This document shows, piece after piece, positions 10,393 to 19,536 of a stretch of 64,000 nucleotides of DNA (positions within the stretch are counted from its first letter, which is position 1; every line of letters begins with the position of its first letter). Where the stretch lies: assembly GCA_024279275.1 (NCBI GenBank), contig JAJRRS010000152.1, positions 1 to 64,000 on the forward strand. Reading direction: 5' to 3'. The notes under the pieces were generated by a model. That model saw nothing but the letters and a program-made list of their open reading frames with translations, was not told the DNA's origin and did no database searches. Position numbers and translations under genes: made by a program. This DNA comes from Planctomycetota bacterium (GTDB lineage Bacteria; Planctomycetota; Phycisphaerae; Phycisphaerales; Phycisphaeraceae).

Positions 10393-10512
10393 CGTTTCGT
10401 TTCCAAATCCCGGAACCTTATCCGAGGGTCAATCCAGTGGGGCCAAAATCCCGTGGCCATTCTCCGGGGGTCTAATCTCCGGGGTAATCTCCGGGGTTTA
10501 ATCTCCGGGGGC

Positions 10513-11052
10513 TTACCCGCCGCTGGCAAAGGCCTTGCCCTGCTTGCGGATAATGTGTTCCTCTGCGTACTTGATCCCACGCCCGTTGTAAGGCTCGGGC
10601 TTGCGGTGCGCTCTGATCTCAGCAGCCACCTGCCCGACCATCTGTTTATCCGCGCCGCTGATCTTCAACTTGTTCTGCTGGATATCAACCTTGATCCCCG
10701 CAGGCACTTCCACCACCCGGGTGTCAGCGTAGCCGACCTTCAGGTTGACCTTGTTGCCCTGCAGCTTCGCGGTCCAGCCCACGCCGTTGATCTCAAGGTT
10801 CTTCTCAAAGCCCTTGGTCACGCCCTCGATCATGTTCGCGATCAGCGAACGGGTCAGCCCGTGCATCGCCTTGGCGGTGCGGGAATCCGAGACACGTTCG
10901 ATGACGACCTGGTCGCCTTCGACCTTGACGGAAACCTCGGGGCGGTGGGTGATGCTAAGCCGATTGCTGCCGGCCTCAACAGTGACCTGGTTGCCACTGA
11001 CCGACACCTTGGTGCCAGCGAGCGCGACTGGTTTTTTTCCGATACGGGACAT
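10513..11052 (-). CDS. rplF: 50S ribosomal protein L6
   Basis: MSRIGKKPVALAG...PEPYNGRGIKYAEEHIIRKQGK. Confidence 0.97.
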   Translation of the reverse strand: MSRIGKKPVALAGTKVSVSGNQVTVEAGSNRLSITHRPEVSVKVEGDQVVIERVSDSRTAKAMHGLTRSLIANMIEGVTKGFEKNLEINGVGWTAKLQGNKVNLKVGYADTRVVEVPAGIKVDIQQNKLKISGADKQMVGQVAAEIRAHRKPEPYNGRGIKYAEEHIIRKQGKAFASGG

Positions 11053-11141
11053 CGTTCAAATCCTTATTCCGTGGTTGGGGGCAAACGGGGGTTAACCGGG
11101 GGCGCCCTTCTCCACAGGTTTTTCCTGGGCCTAACCCGGGT

Positions 11142-11540
11142 TTACTCCACGGTACATAACAGTTCGCCGCCGACGTGCTGCTCCCGGGCCTTGCGGTCCG
11201 ACATCACGCCGCTGGACGTGCTGACAATCGCGATCCCCAGACCACCCAGAGGCCTGGGCAGCAGATCGGCCTTGGTATACACACGACACCCCGGCTTGCT
11301 CTCACGTTTAAGCACATGGATCAACTGCTCGCCGTTGGGGCCGTAACGAAGATCGACACGCAGGATCCCCTGCCGGCCGTCGTCGATGATGCTGTAACCA
11401 GCGACGTAACCCTCGTCCTGAAGAACCTGGGCGATGCCGGTGCAGATCTTGCTGTTACGGCAATCGACGCGCTTGGCTTTGTTACGGGCCGCGTTGCGGA
11501 TCCGGGTAATCATGTCTGCGATGGGGTCTGATAGAGACAT
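11142..11540 (-). CDS. rpsH: 30S ribosomal protein S8
   Basis: MSLSDPIADMITRIRNA...GLGIAIVSTSSGVMSDRKAREQHVGGELLCTVE. Confidence 0.97.
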   Translation of the reverse strand: MSLSDPIADMITRIRNAARNKAKRVDCRNSKICTGIAQVLQDEGYVAGYSIIDDGRQGILRVDLRYGPNGEQLIHVLKRESKPGCRVYTKADLLPRPLGGLGIAIVSTSSGVMSDRKAREQHVGGELLCTVE

Positions 11541-11632
11541 TACGTTTGAACCTTACCTGTGAGTTTCACTCTTATTCAATCTCGTGCCAGTCTGCTCTTT
11601 AACGGCTAACCGCTAACAGCTAATGGCTCCTC

Positions 11633-11902
11633 TTACCACGACGCCTTACGCATTCCGGGGACTTTGCCTTCCAACGCCAGCTCACGCAGCTTGATCCGGG
11701 AGATACCGAACTTGCGGTACACCGAACGCGACCGCCCCGTCAGGGCACAAAGGTTGCGATAGCGTGTCGGGCTTGCATCACGAGGCAGCTTCTGCAGGCC
11801 CGCGTAATCGCCCTCAGCCTTGAGCTTCCGCCTAAGGTCGGCGTACTTCTCAATCGTCTTCTTGATCCTCGCCATCCTGACGATGGTTGACTTCGATGCC
11901 AT
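11633..11902 (-). CDS. rpsN: 30S ribosomal protein S14 (long form lacking the zinc motif)
   Basis: [43 protein letters not shown]. Confidence 0.96.
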   Translation of the reverse strand: MASKSTIVRMARIKKTIEKYADLRRKLKAEGDYAGLQKLPRDASPTRYRNLCALTGRSRSVYRKFGISRIKLRELALEGKVPGMRKASW

Positions 11903-11961
11903 GGTGTTCTCTTACCTGTCTCGGTGTTAGTGACCGTTGCTTACGTTCATCTTTTCGTGTG

Positions 11962-12531
11962 TTAGTTCTTCTTCTCGTCGGGCTTGATCAACGGGAAGCC
12001 CATCTCAAGCAGTGCCGCCCGCGAGATATCATCCGTGCTTCGCTTGAAGACCAGGTTGATATTCATGCCGTGGATGAATTGAGCACGGGTCATATCGACC
12101 TCGGGGAAGATCCCCTGCTCGTCCACACCAAACGAGTAGTTCCCACGCCCGTCGAACTTATCCCTCAGGCCGCGGAAGTCCTTGATCCGGGGGATCGCCA
12201 CCGTGATCAGGCGGTCCAGGAATTCCCACATACGGTCGCCTCGCAGCGTGACCATCGCACCGACCTCGTAACCGATACGCAGCTTGAAGTTCGCGACCGC
12301 CTTCTTGGCCTTCTTGACGATCGGCTTCTGACCGGAGATCAACTCCAGGTCCGATAGCACCTGCTCGCGGGCCTTGGGGTTCAGCTTCGTACCTTCAAGC
12401 TGCTTACCCATGCCGACGTTGAGGATGATCTTGTCCAGCGTCGCAATAGCCATCGGGTTTTGAATCCCGAATTGCTCCTTGAGCTTCGTGGTGATCTGCT
12501 CGTTGTATTGTTTTTTTAACCGCGGGGTCAT
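11962..12531 (-). CDS. rplE: 50S ribosomal protein L5
   Basis: RLKKQYNEQITTKLKEQFGIQNPMAIATLDKIILNVGMG. Confidence 0.97.
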   Translation of the reverse strand: MTPRLKKQYNEQITTKLKEQFGIQNPMAIATLDKIILNVGMGKQLEGTKLNPKAREQVLSDLELISGQKPIVKKAKKAVANFKLRIGYEVGAMVTLRGDRMWEFLDRLITVAIPRIKDFRGLRDKFDGRGNYSFGVDEQGIFPEVDMTRAQFIHGMNINLVFKRSTDDISRAALLEMGFPLIKPDEKKN

Positions 12532-12534
12532 GGT

Positions 12535-12620
12535 TTTAGCCTTTAGCTGTTAGCTCTTAGCCGTTAGCCTGATATCTGTGTTTCTGTCTTCTTCAAGCTA
12601 ATAGCAAAAGACTATTAGCC
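12535..12620 (-). repeat. TTAGCYN-heptad inverted element in rplE/rplX spacer
   Basis: Left arm TTAGCCTTTAGCTGTTAGCTCTTAGCCGTTAGCC, right arm AGCTAATAGCAAAAGACTATTAGCC. Confidence 0.88.
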
Positions 12621-12629
12621 AACCTCTTC

Positions 12630-12965
12630 TTACTTCCGTGCCTTCTTCAGTGCCGGCCCCAACTGCTCGCCCGTGCTCGCAGCCACTCGGATCTTCGAGC
12701 CGTCTTCCTTATTCACAAACCGCACACGTGTCGGCTTGCCTGCAGCGACGGGCGATACGTTGGAGATATGAATCGGCATCTCCTTGCTCACCACCCCGCC
12801 CTGGGGATTATTCTGACTGGGCTTGACGTTCCTGGCACGAACATTCGCACCCTCAACCAGCACCTGGTTCTTCTCCGTCAGCACACGCAGGATCTTGCCC
12901 TGCTTGCCCTTACTCGAACCGCTGGTGACGATGACGTTGTCGCCTTTTCTTACATGTCGTGCCAT
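12630..12965 (-). CDS. rplX: 50S ribosomal protein L24
   Basis: HVRKGDNVIVTSGSSKGKQGKILRVLTEKNQVLVEGANV. Confidence 0.96.
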   Translation of the reverse strand: MARHVRKGDNVIVTSGSSKGKQGKILRVLTEKNQVLVEGANVRARNVKPSQNNPQGGVVSKEMPIHISNVSPVAAGKPTRVRFVNKEDGSKIRVAASTGEQLGPALKKARK

Positions 12966-13014
12966 TTAATTCAGCCTTTATCCGTTAGCTCTTAGCCCTT
13001 AGCCAGCGTGGTTA

Positions 13015-13401
13015 TTACACCACCTCCGACGCGAGGGAAACAATCTTCATAAAGTTCTTCTCACGCAGCTCCCGGGCGACCGCACCGAAGATGCGTGTGC
13101 CACGGGGGTTCCCGTCGTCATCGATCAGGACTACCGCACTACGGTCAAACCGCACATAGCTGCCGTCCTTACGACGGATCGGGTTGCGTGTTCTGACAAC
13201 CACCGCCTTGACGATCGTGCCGGTCTTCAGGTCGCTGCCGGGCAGGGACTTCTTGACCGAGCAGACGACCCTGTCGCCGACGCCCGCGGTCTTACGCGTG
13301 TACTTGCCTCGGCCGGTGGACCCGCCCAGCACACGGATCACATACGCGATCTTCGCACCGGTGTTGTCCGCGACGTCGACTCTTGATTCTGCCTGGAGCA
13401 T
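13015..13401 (-). CDS. rplN: 50S ribosomal protein L14
   Basis: [28 protein letters not shown]...[28 protein letters not shown]. Confidence 0.97.
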   Translation of the reverse strand: MLQAESRVDVADNTGAKIAYVIRVLGGSTGRGKYTRKTAGVGDRVVCSVKKSLPGSDLKTGTIVKAVVVRTRNPIRRKDGSYVRFDRSAVVLIDDDGNPRGTRIFGAVARELREKNFMKIVSLASEVV

Positions 13402-13443
13402 GTCTCAATTCCTTGCATTGACCCCTAAGGGCCGGCCCGTTTA

Positions 13444-13755
13444 TCAGGCCTTGGATCCGCCATGTGCCTCGAGCGGCGCCAGTGCCTTTTCGACAACCTT
13501 CACAAGCCGCCAGTTCTTGGTCTTGCTGATCGGTCGGCAACCGGTGATCTCAACACGGTCCCCCATCCCGCACTCGTTCTCCGGGTCGTGGACCTGGAAC
13601 TTCGCTTGGCGGTGAAGGTACTTGCCGTACTTCTTGTGCTTCTGCTGGTAGTCCACTGCCACGGTGCAGGTCTTGTCACGCTTGTCGCTGACAACAACCC
13701 CGATCTTCGTGCCGGTGAGTATTCGCTGCTTAGCGTTGCTGGCTTGTTCGGTCAC
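13444..13755 (-). CDS. rpsQ: 30S ribosomal protein S17
   Basis: GVVVSDKRDKTCTVAVDYQQKHKKYGKYLHRQAKFQVHDPENECGMGDRVEI. Confidence 0.96.
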   Translation of the reverse strand: MTEQASNAKQRILTGTKIGVVVSDKRDKTCTVAVDYQQKHKKYGKYLHRQAKFQVHDPENECGMGDRVEITGCRPISKTKNWRLVKVVEKALAPLEAHGGSKA

Positions 13756-13988
13756 TTCGTGGACTCCCGTAACTGGCGGGCACGCTGCTCGGTGAGCAGC
13801 CGTGCGATGTCTCTGCGGATATTCCCCAACTGCTTGGGGTTCTCCAGCTTCTCGGTCACAGCCTGCGTACGCAGCTCAAAATGGCTCTTGCGCAGACGCT
13901 CGACCTCGACCTTCAACTCTTCGTCTTTGTACTTGTGTGTTTCGCTGGCTTTCATAGCTGTCTCAATGTCCGCGGCCATCAGGACCAC
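13752..13988 (-). CDS. rpmC: 50S ribosomal protein L29
   Basis: ELKVEVERLRKSHFELRTQAVTEKLENPKQLGNIRRDIARLLTEQR; start may be slightly internal. Confidence 0.93.
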   Translation of the reverse strand: MVLMAADIETAMKASETHKYKDEELKVEVERLRKSHFELRTQAVTEKLENPKQLGNIRRDIARLLTEQRARQLRESTK

Positions 13989-13997
13989 GGCGGTGTT

Positions 13998-14414
13998 TTA
14001 GGCGTGACGCTTCTCCACGAAACGACACTTAAACGGCATCTTGTATGCCACACGGGCAAACGCCTGACGGGCCGCATCCCGCGGCACACCGGCAATCTCG
14101 TAAATAATCGTCCCAGGCTTCACACGCGCAACCCAGTATTCAGGCTCCGCCTTGCCTTTTCCCATACGCGTTTCCAGCGGCTTCTTGCTGATCGGCTTGT
14201 CCGGGAACACCCGCACAAACAACCGGCCCTCACGGCTGCAGTACTGCCTCGCAGCGATACGCCCAGCCTCGATCTGCCGAGCAGTCAGCCAGCCACCCTC
14301 AAGCAACTGCAAACCAAACTCGCCGTAAGCAACATAGTTGCCACGCTGGGCGTTACCGCGCACCTTGCCCCGCTGTTGTTTGCGGAACTTCACTCGTTTT
14401 GGCATCAGAGGCAT
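13998..14414 (-). CDS. rplP: 50S ribosomal protein L16
   Basis: MPKRVKFRKQQRGKVRGNAQRGNYVAYGEFGLQLLEGGWLTARQIEAGRIA. Confidence 0.97.
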   Translation of the reverse strand: MPLMPKRVKFRKQQRGKVRGNAQRGNYVAYGEFGLQLLEGGWLTARQIEAGRIAARQYCSREGRLFVRVFPDKPISKKPLETRMGKGKAEPEYWVARVKPGTIIYEIAGVPRDAARQAFARVAYKMPFKCRFVEKRHA

Positions 14415-14465
14415 CGGTCTTATCTCCGTCCACGGCTAACGCCGTGCTTTTCTTCTTACTCTTGC

Positions 14466-15170
14466 TTAGTGACGACCACGTGCACGAGGCCTGGCACCCG
14501 CGGCCTTGGACTCGATCTCGCCCTCGATCACTTCGCTGTACAGGCCGTGGAACACCCAAACCTTCACACCAATGATCCCGTAGGTCGTATGCGCCTCGGT
14601 CAAGGCATAATCAATATTCGCCTGAAGCGTCGCCAACGGGATCGCACCCAACCGAACATTTTCAGTACGGCTCATCTCGTGACCACCTAGACGCCCGGAC
14701 AACTGGATCTTGCAACCCTTCGCTCCGGCGCTCATCGCGGCCTCGGCCTTCATCTTCATCACACGCCGGAAACCCGCACGCTTCGCCAACTGCTCCGCGA
14801 TCGACTCGCCGACCAGCTTCGCATCCAGGTCCGCGTGGTGAACCTCGAGGCAATTGATCGAGACATTACGACCGGTCAGACGTTGAAGCTCAGCCGTCAG
14901 AGCGTCGATCTCCGAACCCTTGGGACCAATCACCAGACCAGGGCGTGCGGTCTTGACGATGATCTTCAACTCTTCACGCGTGCGCTCGATGTGGATATCA
15001 CTCACAGCAGCGTAAGGAGCCTTGCGGTTGAACCGGTAGTCGCAAAACTTGCGGATCTTCTGGTCCTCGACCAACAGCTCGGCGTATAACGCCTTGGGCG
15101 CGTACCACCGGCTCTTGTGAGCCTCGGTGATGCCGACGCGGAAGCCGAATGGATGAACTTTCTGTCCCAT
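14466..15170 (-). CDS. rpsC: 30S ribosomal protein S3
   Basis: MGQKVHPFGFRVGITEAHKSRWYA... Confidence 0.97.
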   Translation of the reverse strand: MGQKVHPFGFRVGITEAHKSRWYAPKALYAELLVEDQKIRKFCDYRFNRKAPYAAVSDIHIERTREELKIIVKTARPGLVIGPKGSEIDALTAELQRLTGRNVSINCLEVHHADLDAKLVGESIAEQLAKRAGFRRVMKMKAEAAMSAGAKGCKIQLSGRLGGHEMSRTENVRLGAIPLATLQANIDYALTEAHTTYGIIGVKVWVFHGLYSEVIEGEIESKAAGARPRARGRH

Positions 15171-15213
15171 ATTGAAACCTGTTTCTGTCGCCGGGCTACA
15201 CGCCCCGCGTGAG

Positions 15214-15567
15214 TTATTTTCGTTTGCCGGCCTGGTCCACGGTCACGGTAATGTGGCTGGATCGCTTAAGGATCGGGTGCGCCCGGCCACGGTCCTTGGG
15301 TTGAAATCGCTTCATCGTCGGGCCACTGTCAACCCGCACCTCGGTGACGATCATCGCCAACGCCTCGCGGTCCGACATCCCCTGCGCCTCTTGTGCGTTG
15401 GAGCGTGCCGCCTGCAGGCAGTTCTTGAGCATCACCGCCGCACGCTTCTTGGACAGCGTCAGCATGTTCATCGCTTCAAAGACGCTCTTGCCGCTGATCA
15501 TCTGCGCGACCGGCCTCGCCTTGGTCGGGCTGATCCGTGCGCCTCGATGTATGTTCGTGTATCCCAT
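15214..15567 (-). CDS. rplV: 50S ribosomal protein L22
   Basis: ARISPTKARPVAQMISGK...VDSGPTMKRFQPKDRGRAHPILKRSSHITVTV. Confidence 0.96.
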   Translation of the reverse strand: MGYTNIHRGARISPTKARPVAQMISGKSVFEAMNMLTLSKKRAAVMLKNCLQAARSNAQEAQGMSDREALAMIVTEVRVDSGPTMKRFQPKDRGRAHPILKRSSHITVTVDQAGKRK

Positions 15568-15570
15568 GGT

Positions 15571-15664
15571 TCTTAGCCTTTAGCCTTTAGCTGTTAGCCT
15601 TTAGCTTGTGTCTTCGTTTCCGCCATCCGTCTTCATTCCGGCTAGTAGCTAAAAGCTAATAGCC
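15571..15664 (-). repeat. TTAGCYN-heptad inverted element in rplV/rpsS spacer
   Basis: Left arm TTAGCCTTTAGCCTTTAGCTGTTAGCCTTTAGC, right arm GGCTAGTAGCTAAAAGCTAATAGCC. Confidence 0.9.
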
Positions 15665-15676
15665 AACGGCTTCTTT

Positions 15677-15964
15677 TTACCTCACACCCGAACGCTGGGC
15701 CTTGGTGCCCGTGGTGTGTGCCCTGAATATCCGCGTCGGGCTGAACTCGCCGAGCTTGTGCCCGACCATGTCCTCAGTCACGAACACCGTGTGGAACAGC
15801 TTGCCGTTGTGCACCATGAACGTGTGCCCGACAAACTCGGGGACGATCGTGCAGGATCGAGCCCAGGTTTTGATCGGATCGTGCCTGCCCATCTGAGTCA
15901 ACTTCTCAACCTTGCGGTAGAGCTTGATGTTAACAAACGGGCCTTTTTTCAGTGATCGTGCCAT
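15677..15964 (-). CDS. rpsS: 30S ribosomal protein S19
   Basis: [22 protein letters not shown]...[15 protein letters not shown]. Confidence 0.97.
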   Translation of the reverse strand: MARSLKKGPFVNIKLYRKVEKLTQMGRHDPIKTWARSCTIVPEFVGHTFMVHNGKLFHTVFVTEDMVGHKLGEFSPTRIFRAHTTGTKAQRSGVR

Positions 15965-15971
15965 ACGTTCT

Positions 15972-16065
15972 TGCCTTTAGCTATTCGCTCTCAGCCCTTA
16001 GCTTGTTCCGTTCTAATGTCCGTCCGTTCTTATCCGCTACCAGCTAACGCCCAGCAGCTAACGGC
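15972..16065 (-). repeat. TTAGCYN-heptad inverted element in rpsS/rplB spacer
   Basis: Left arm GCCTTTAGCTATTCGCTCTCAGCCCTTAGCT, right arm CAGCTAACGCCCAGCAGCTAACGGCC. Confidence 0.85.
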
Positions 16066-16069
16066 CCTC

Positions 16070-16927
16070 TTATTGCAACTTCAACTGCCCGTATCGCTTG
16101 GATACGCGGCGGCGGATAATCAACTTGTTCGAAGCCTTGCCACGCTGACGTGTCCGCCCACCCTTGGATTGAACACCCGTCTTGGACGCGGGGGCACGGT
16201 TGCCCTTACTGCGACCATCACCACCACCCAACGGGTGATCGTGGTGGTTCTTCGCCACACCACGAACGTGCGGCCGACGACCCATATGACGGGCACGACC
16301 CGCCTTACCAATCACCACGCGGTTGTGGTCGGTGTTCCCGACCTGCCCAATCGTGGCCCGGCAATCAAGCGAAACACGACGGATCTCACCCGATGGGAAA
16401 ACCAGGGTCGCCCACTCGCCTTCCTTATTAGTCAGCCTGGCGTAGCTGCCAGCCGATCGGCAGATCTGACCGCCGCGGCCGGCTACCAGTTCGATGTTAT
16501 GCAGATTCAGACCGGCGGGGATCCAACGCAACGGCATGTTGTTGCCGGCCTTAGGCTCAACCCTCTCATTGCTCGAAATGACCGTGTCGCCATCGGTCAG
16601 CTTCAACGGAGCGATGATGTAACGGCGATCGCCGCCTTCATACTCAAGCAACGCGATGTTGCAGGTCCGGTTCGGGTCGTACTCAATCCCGATGACCGTC
16701 GCCTGCACGTCGTCCACGTTCCGCTTGAAGTCGATCCTGCGGTAACGCTGCTTGGCACCGCCGCCGCGACTCTGCACGGTGATCTTGCCATGGTGGTTGC
16801 GCCCACCGTTCTTGGTCTTCTTCACAAGCAACGACTTCTCCGGACGCTTCTTGGTCACCTCCGAGTAGAGGTTCACCGAAGCATTACGCCGACCGTTGGT
16901 TGTCTTTTTATATATTCGAATGGCCAT
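16070..16927 (-). CDS. rplB: 50S ribosomal protein L2
   Basis: MAIRIYKKTTNGRRNASV...GRRPHVRGVAKNHHDHPLGGGDGRSKGNRAP. Confidence 0.97.
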   Translation of the reverse strand: MAIRIYKKTTNGRRNASVNLYSEVTKKRPEKSLLVKKTKNGGRNHHGKITVQSRGGGAKQRYRRIDFKRNVDDVQATVIGIEYDPNRTCNIALLEYEGGDRRYIIAPLKLTDGDTVISSNERVEPKAGNNMPLRWIPAGLNLHNIELVAGRGGQICRSAGSYARLTNKEGEWATLVFPSGEIRRVSLDCRATIGQVGNTDHNRVVIGKAGRARHMGRRPHVRGVAKNHHDHPLGGGDGRSKGNRAPASKTGVQSKGGRTRQRGKASNKLIIRRRVSKRYGQLKLQ

Positions 16928-16933
16928 GTCTTA

Positions 16934-17062
16934 TCTCACATTACCCAGCCATCTTGGCCGGAATTCCATCTCATATATCCCAGCCATCCTGGCTGGAACC
17001 GATTCTCATATAGCCCGACTATTTGGGTCGGGTTTTTACGACCCGACCAAAATGGTCGGGCT
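16934..17062. repeat. Three exact-period 35-bp units plus an inverted fourth, each containing a hairpin (rplB/rplW spacer)
   Basis: TCTCAYAT units start at 16934, 16969, 17004; stems CCAGCCAtccTGGCTGG, CCCGACCAaaaTGGTCGGG; outer ATAGCCCGAC/GTCGGGCTAT. Confidence 0.93.
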
Positions 17063-17074
17063 ATGTACCGCTGT

Positions 17075-17353
17075 TTAGAACAAATCAATCCTGTCGTCAC
17101 CGGCAAGCAGCACGGTGGCACGTTTCCAATTCGACGTCTTGGCCGGCCCAAACTTCGTGCGGAAGTACTGGCCCTTGCGGATCTGCGTGCAGACCTTCGC
17201 GACCTTCACGCCGTAAATCTTCTCAATCGCCGCCTTGATCTGCGGCTTGCGGGCACGCATATCAACCTCGAAGCTGTACCGGTTGCGGGACTCGGTTTCC
17301 CAAGCGCTCTTCTCGGTAATCAACGGCTTTTTAATGACGGTGGTAGGTTCCAT
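17075..17353 (-). CDS. rplW: 50S ribosomal protein L23
   Basis: VIKKPLITEKSAWETESRNRYSFEVDMRARKPQIKAAIEKIYGVKVAKV. Confidence 0.96.
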   Translation of the reverse strand: MEPTTVIKKPLITEKSAWETESRNRYSFEVDMRARKPQIKAAIEKIYGVKVAKVCTQIRKGQYFRTKFGPAKTSNWKRATVLLAGDDRIDLF

Positions 17354-18015
17354 TATTTAGACCCTTCCTGCTTGGCCTTGCCCAGCTCATCGCTAGTCAC
17401 CCTGCCCATGTAAGCCACAAAGGCCTCCTTGTCCACCAGCAAATAACGATGGTTCAACAGATCGAACGCGTTAAGGCGGTCGATCTGGGTGACGTGAACG
17501 TGTTCGAGGTTCCGGGCCGAAGCGGCTTCGTGACCGGCGACAGAGGGGAGGGCGACCAGGCAGGTCCGGTCGATTTTCAGCGAGACCAGGAGGCTGCTGA
17601 AGTTTTTAGTGTTGGGTTTGTCGTAGTCGAGCTTGTCGACGATCTTGATCTCGCCGTCGATCGCTTTCGCCAAGACGGCATTGCGATTGGCCAGGCGGCG
17701 CATCTTCACGGGCATGTCCTGTCGCCAGGAATGCGGACGCTTGGCAAACCCGTGCCCGCCGTGCCGCATGATGTTCGTGCCAGCAGCACCGCGACGAGCA
17801 TTACCCGTGCCCTTCTGCTTATACAGCTTGCGGGTCGAATAGGCCGTATCCGCACGGCTCTTCGTCCGGGCCGAGCCTTGACGGCGGTTCGCGTGGTAAC
17901 GGACATACGCCTGCTTCAAAAGTATGGGCCGAACCTCACCGCCGAGCTTCTGCTCGTCGATCTGGATCGTCCCGACTTCTTCGCCGGCCTGATTGTGTAC
18001 TGTGATATCGATCAT
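17353..18015 (-). CDS. rplD: 50S ribosomal protein L4
   Basis: MIDITVHNQAGEEVGTIQID...RSWRQDMPVKMRRLANRNAVLAKA-like core; upstream ORF extension to 18078 probably untranslated. Confidence 0.95.
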   Translation of the reverse strand: MIDITVHNQAGEEVGTIQIDEQKLGGEVRPILLKQAYVRYHANRRQGSARTKSRADTAYSTRKLYKQKGTGNARRGAAGTNIMRHGGHGFAKRPHSWRQDMPVKMRRLANRNAVLAKAIDGEIKIVDKLDYDKPNTKNFSSLLVSLKIDRTCLVALPSVAGHEAASARNLEHVHVTQIDRLNAFDLLNHRYLLVDKEAFVAYMGRVTSDELGKAKQEGSK

Positions 18016-18194
18016 CTTAAAGTCACCTACGGTCCCGCTACGGGATGCGTGTGTTTCGCCGCCAGGGCATTGGCCCACAACTGGGCCTGGTTGGGATGCC
18101 CCACGACTCGGCTGTTAAACCGAATTGTTGTGGCGTGGTAGTTTCTTTTAGAAGCCGTTAGCTATCAGCTAACTCTCGGCTCCCACCAGACTTT

Positions 18195-18872
18195 CTACGC
18201 CTTGGCGAGCTTTGCCTTTCCCTTGTAGAGGCGTACCGCCTCACGGATCATCAACAAACCCTTGTTCGCTCCAGGCACCGGGCCTTTAACCAGCAAGAGG
18301 TTCTTTTCTTTATCTATCCCGACGATCGGCAGACTCCGAACAGTTACCCGCTCATTGCCCATCCGCCCGCCCATCCGGATACCCTTCTTAGGCTTACCCG
18401 TACCCAGGTTCGAGCTACGGCCACTGATTGAACCAGGCGAACGGTGCTTACGCTCCACGCCGTGCGTCGCCAGTTGACCCTTAAAGCCATATCGTTTCAT
18501 CACCCCAGCCGTGCCCTTGCCCTTGCTGGTGCCGGTGACATCGACGAACTTGATTTCGTTAAATACTTCGACGGTCAGCTCTTGCCCAAGCTCATACGAA
18601 GCCGCCTCGCCGTCCGCCAGACGTACCTCGCGGTGACGCCGCTTGGGGGTCAGCCCCGCCTTGGCGTCGTGACCGATCACCGGGAACGTCGAGTTTCGCC
18701 CTTTAATATCCTCAAAAGCGATCTGCACCGACTCGTAGCCGTCAGCCTCAGTCGTCTTGAGTTGGCTCACGAAGCAAGGCCCAGCCTGAATAACGGTCAC
18801 AGGGATGTTGTTCCCGTCGTCGTCGTACAGCCGGGTCATCCCGATTTTTCTACCTAGTATCGCTGCGGGCAT
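18195..18872 (-). CDS. rplC: 50S ribosomal protein L3
   Basis: MPAAILGRKIGMTRLYDDDG...KGKGTAGVMKRYGFKGQLATHGVERKHRSPGSISG. Confidence 0.96.
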   Translation of the reverse strand: MPAAILGRKIGMTRLYDDDGNNIPVTVIQAGPCFVSQLKTTEADGYESVQIAFEDIKGRNSTFPVIGHDAKAGLTPKRRHREVRLADGEAASYELGQELTVEVFNEIKFVDVTGTSKGKGTAGVMKRYGFKGQLATHGVERKHRSPGSISGRSSNLGTGKPKKGIRMGGRMGNERVTVRSLPIVGIDKEKNLLLVKGPVPGANKGLLMIREAVRLYKGKAKLAKA

Positions 18873-19015
18873 CGTCGTCGTCTCCAAGGGGGCAAACCAT
18901 CTTGCGGTTGCGGATCGTGGCTCTTTTCGCCAGAGGATCACGCCCCTGTTTTGATCGTTCCAGTTCTATCTAACAAACAGGCGGGACTTGCCCGCCAACA
19001 CACGCGCCTCGCAGG

Positions 19016-19324
19016 CTACGCCTTGATCTTCACAAATACACCCGCCGGGACAACCAAGCGGTTCAACGCCTCAACTGTCCGGGCGTTGGGATCGATGATG
19101 TCGATGATCCGCTTGTGTGTCCGGATCTCAAACTGATCACGACTCTTCTTATCCACATGCGGACTACGCAGCACCGTGTACCGCTCGATCCGCGTCGGCA
19201 GCGGAATCGGACCCGCAACCTTCGCGTTGGTACGCTTGGCGTGGTCTACGATCTCACGGGCCGAGGCATCCAACGCCTGGTGATCGTAAGCTTCCATCCT
19301 GATTCGGATCTTCGTTGCTGCCAT
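19016..19324 (-). CDS. rpsJ: 30S ribosomal protein S10
   Basis: [72 protein letters not shown]. Confidence 0.97.
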   Translation of the reverse strand: MAATKIRIRMEAYDHQALDASAREIVDHAKRTNAKVAGPIPLPTRIERYTVLRSPHVDKKSRDQFEIRTHKRIIDIIDPNARTVEALNRLVVPAGVFVKIKA

Positions 19325-19536
19325 CGACTGCTAGCCTCTACTCTTGCGTGACTTACGCACAAATATCCATCGCGAACGCCGCGACGAGGTGAGCCGAGTA
19401 GTGTAACCATCCCAGTAAAGTTGTCAATTCGGTTAAAGCCTACGCCCCAATCCCCAAAACCCCACCCTTCCCAACCCCAAACCCCAAACCCCAGACCCCA
19501 GACCCAATCCCCCCACAAACCCTGCCCCCACAACAC

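Noticed and set aside
16934-17062. CRISPR array
   Set aside because: The 35-bp units are contiguous and diverging, with no unique spacers; better explained as tandem hairpins.
15971-17413. 480 aa plus-strand ORF antisense to rplB/rplW
   Set aside because: Shadow ORF of high-GC coding sequence; no recognisable domain and the opposite strand encodes unambiguous L2 and L23.
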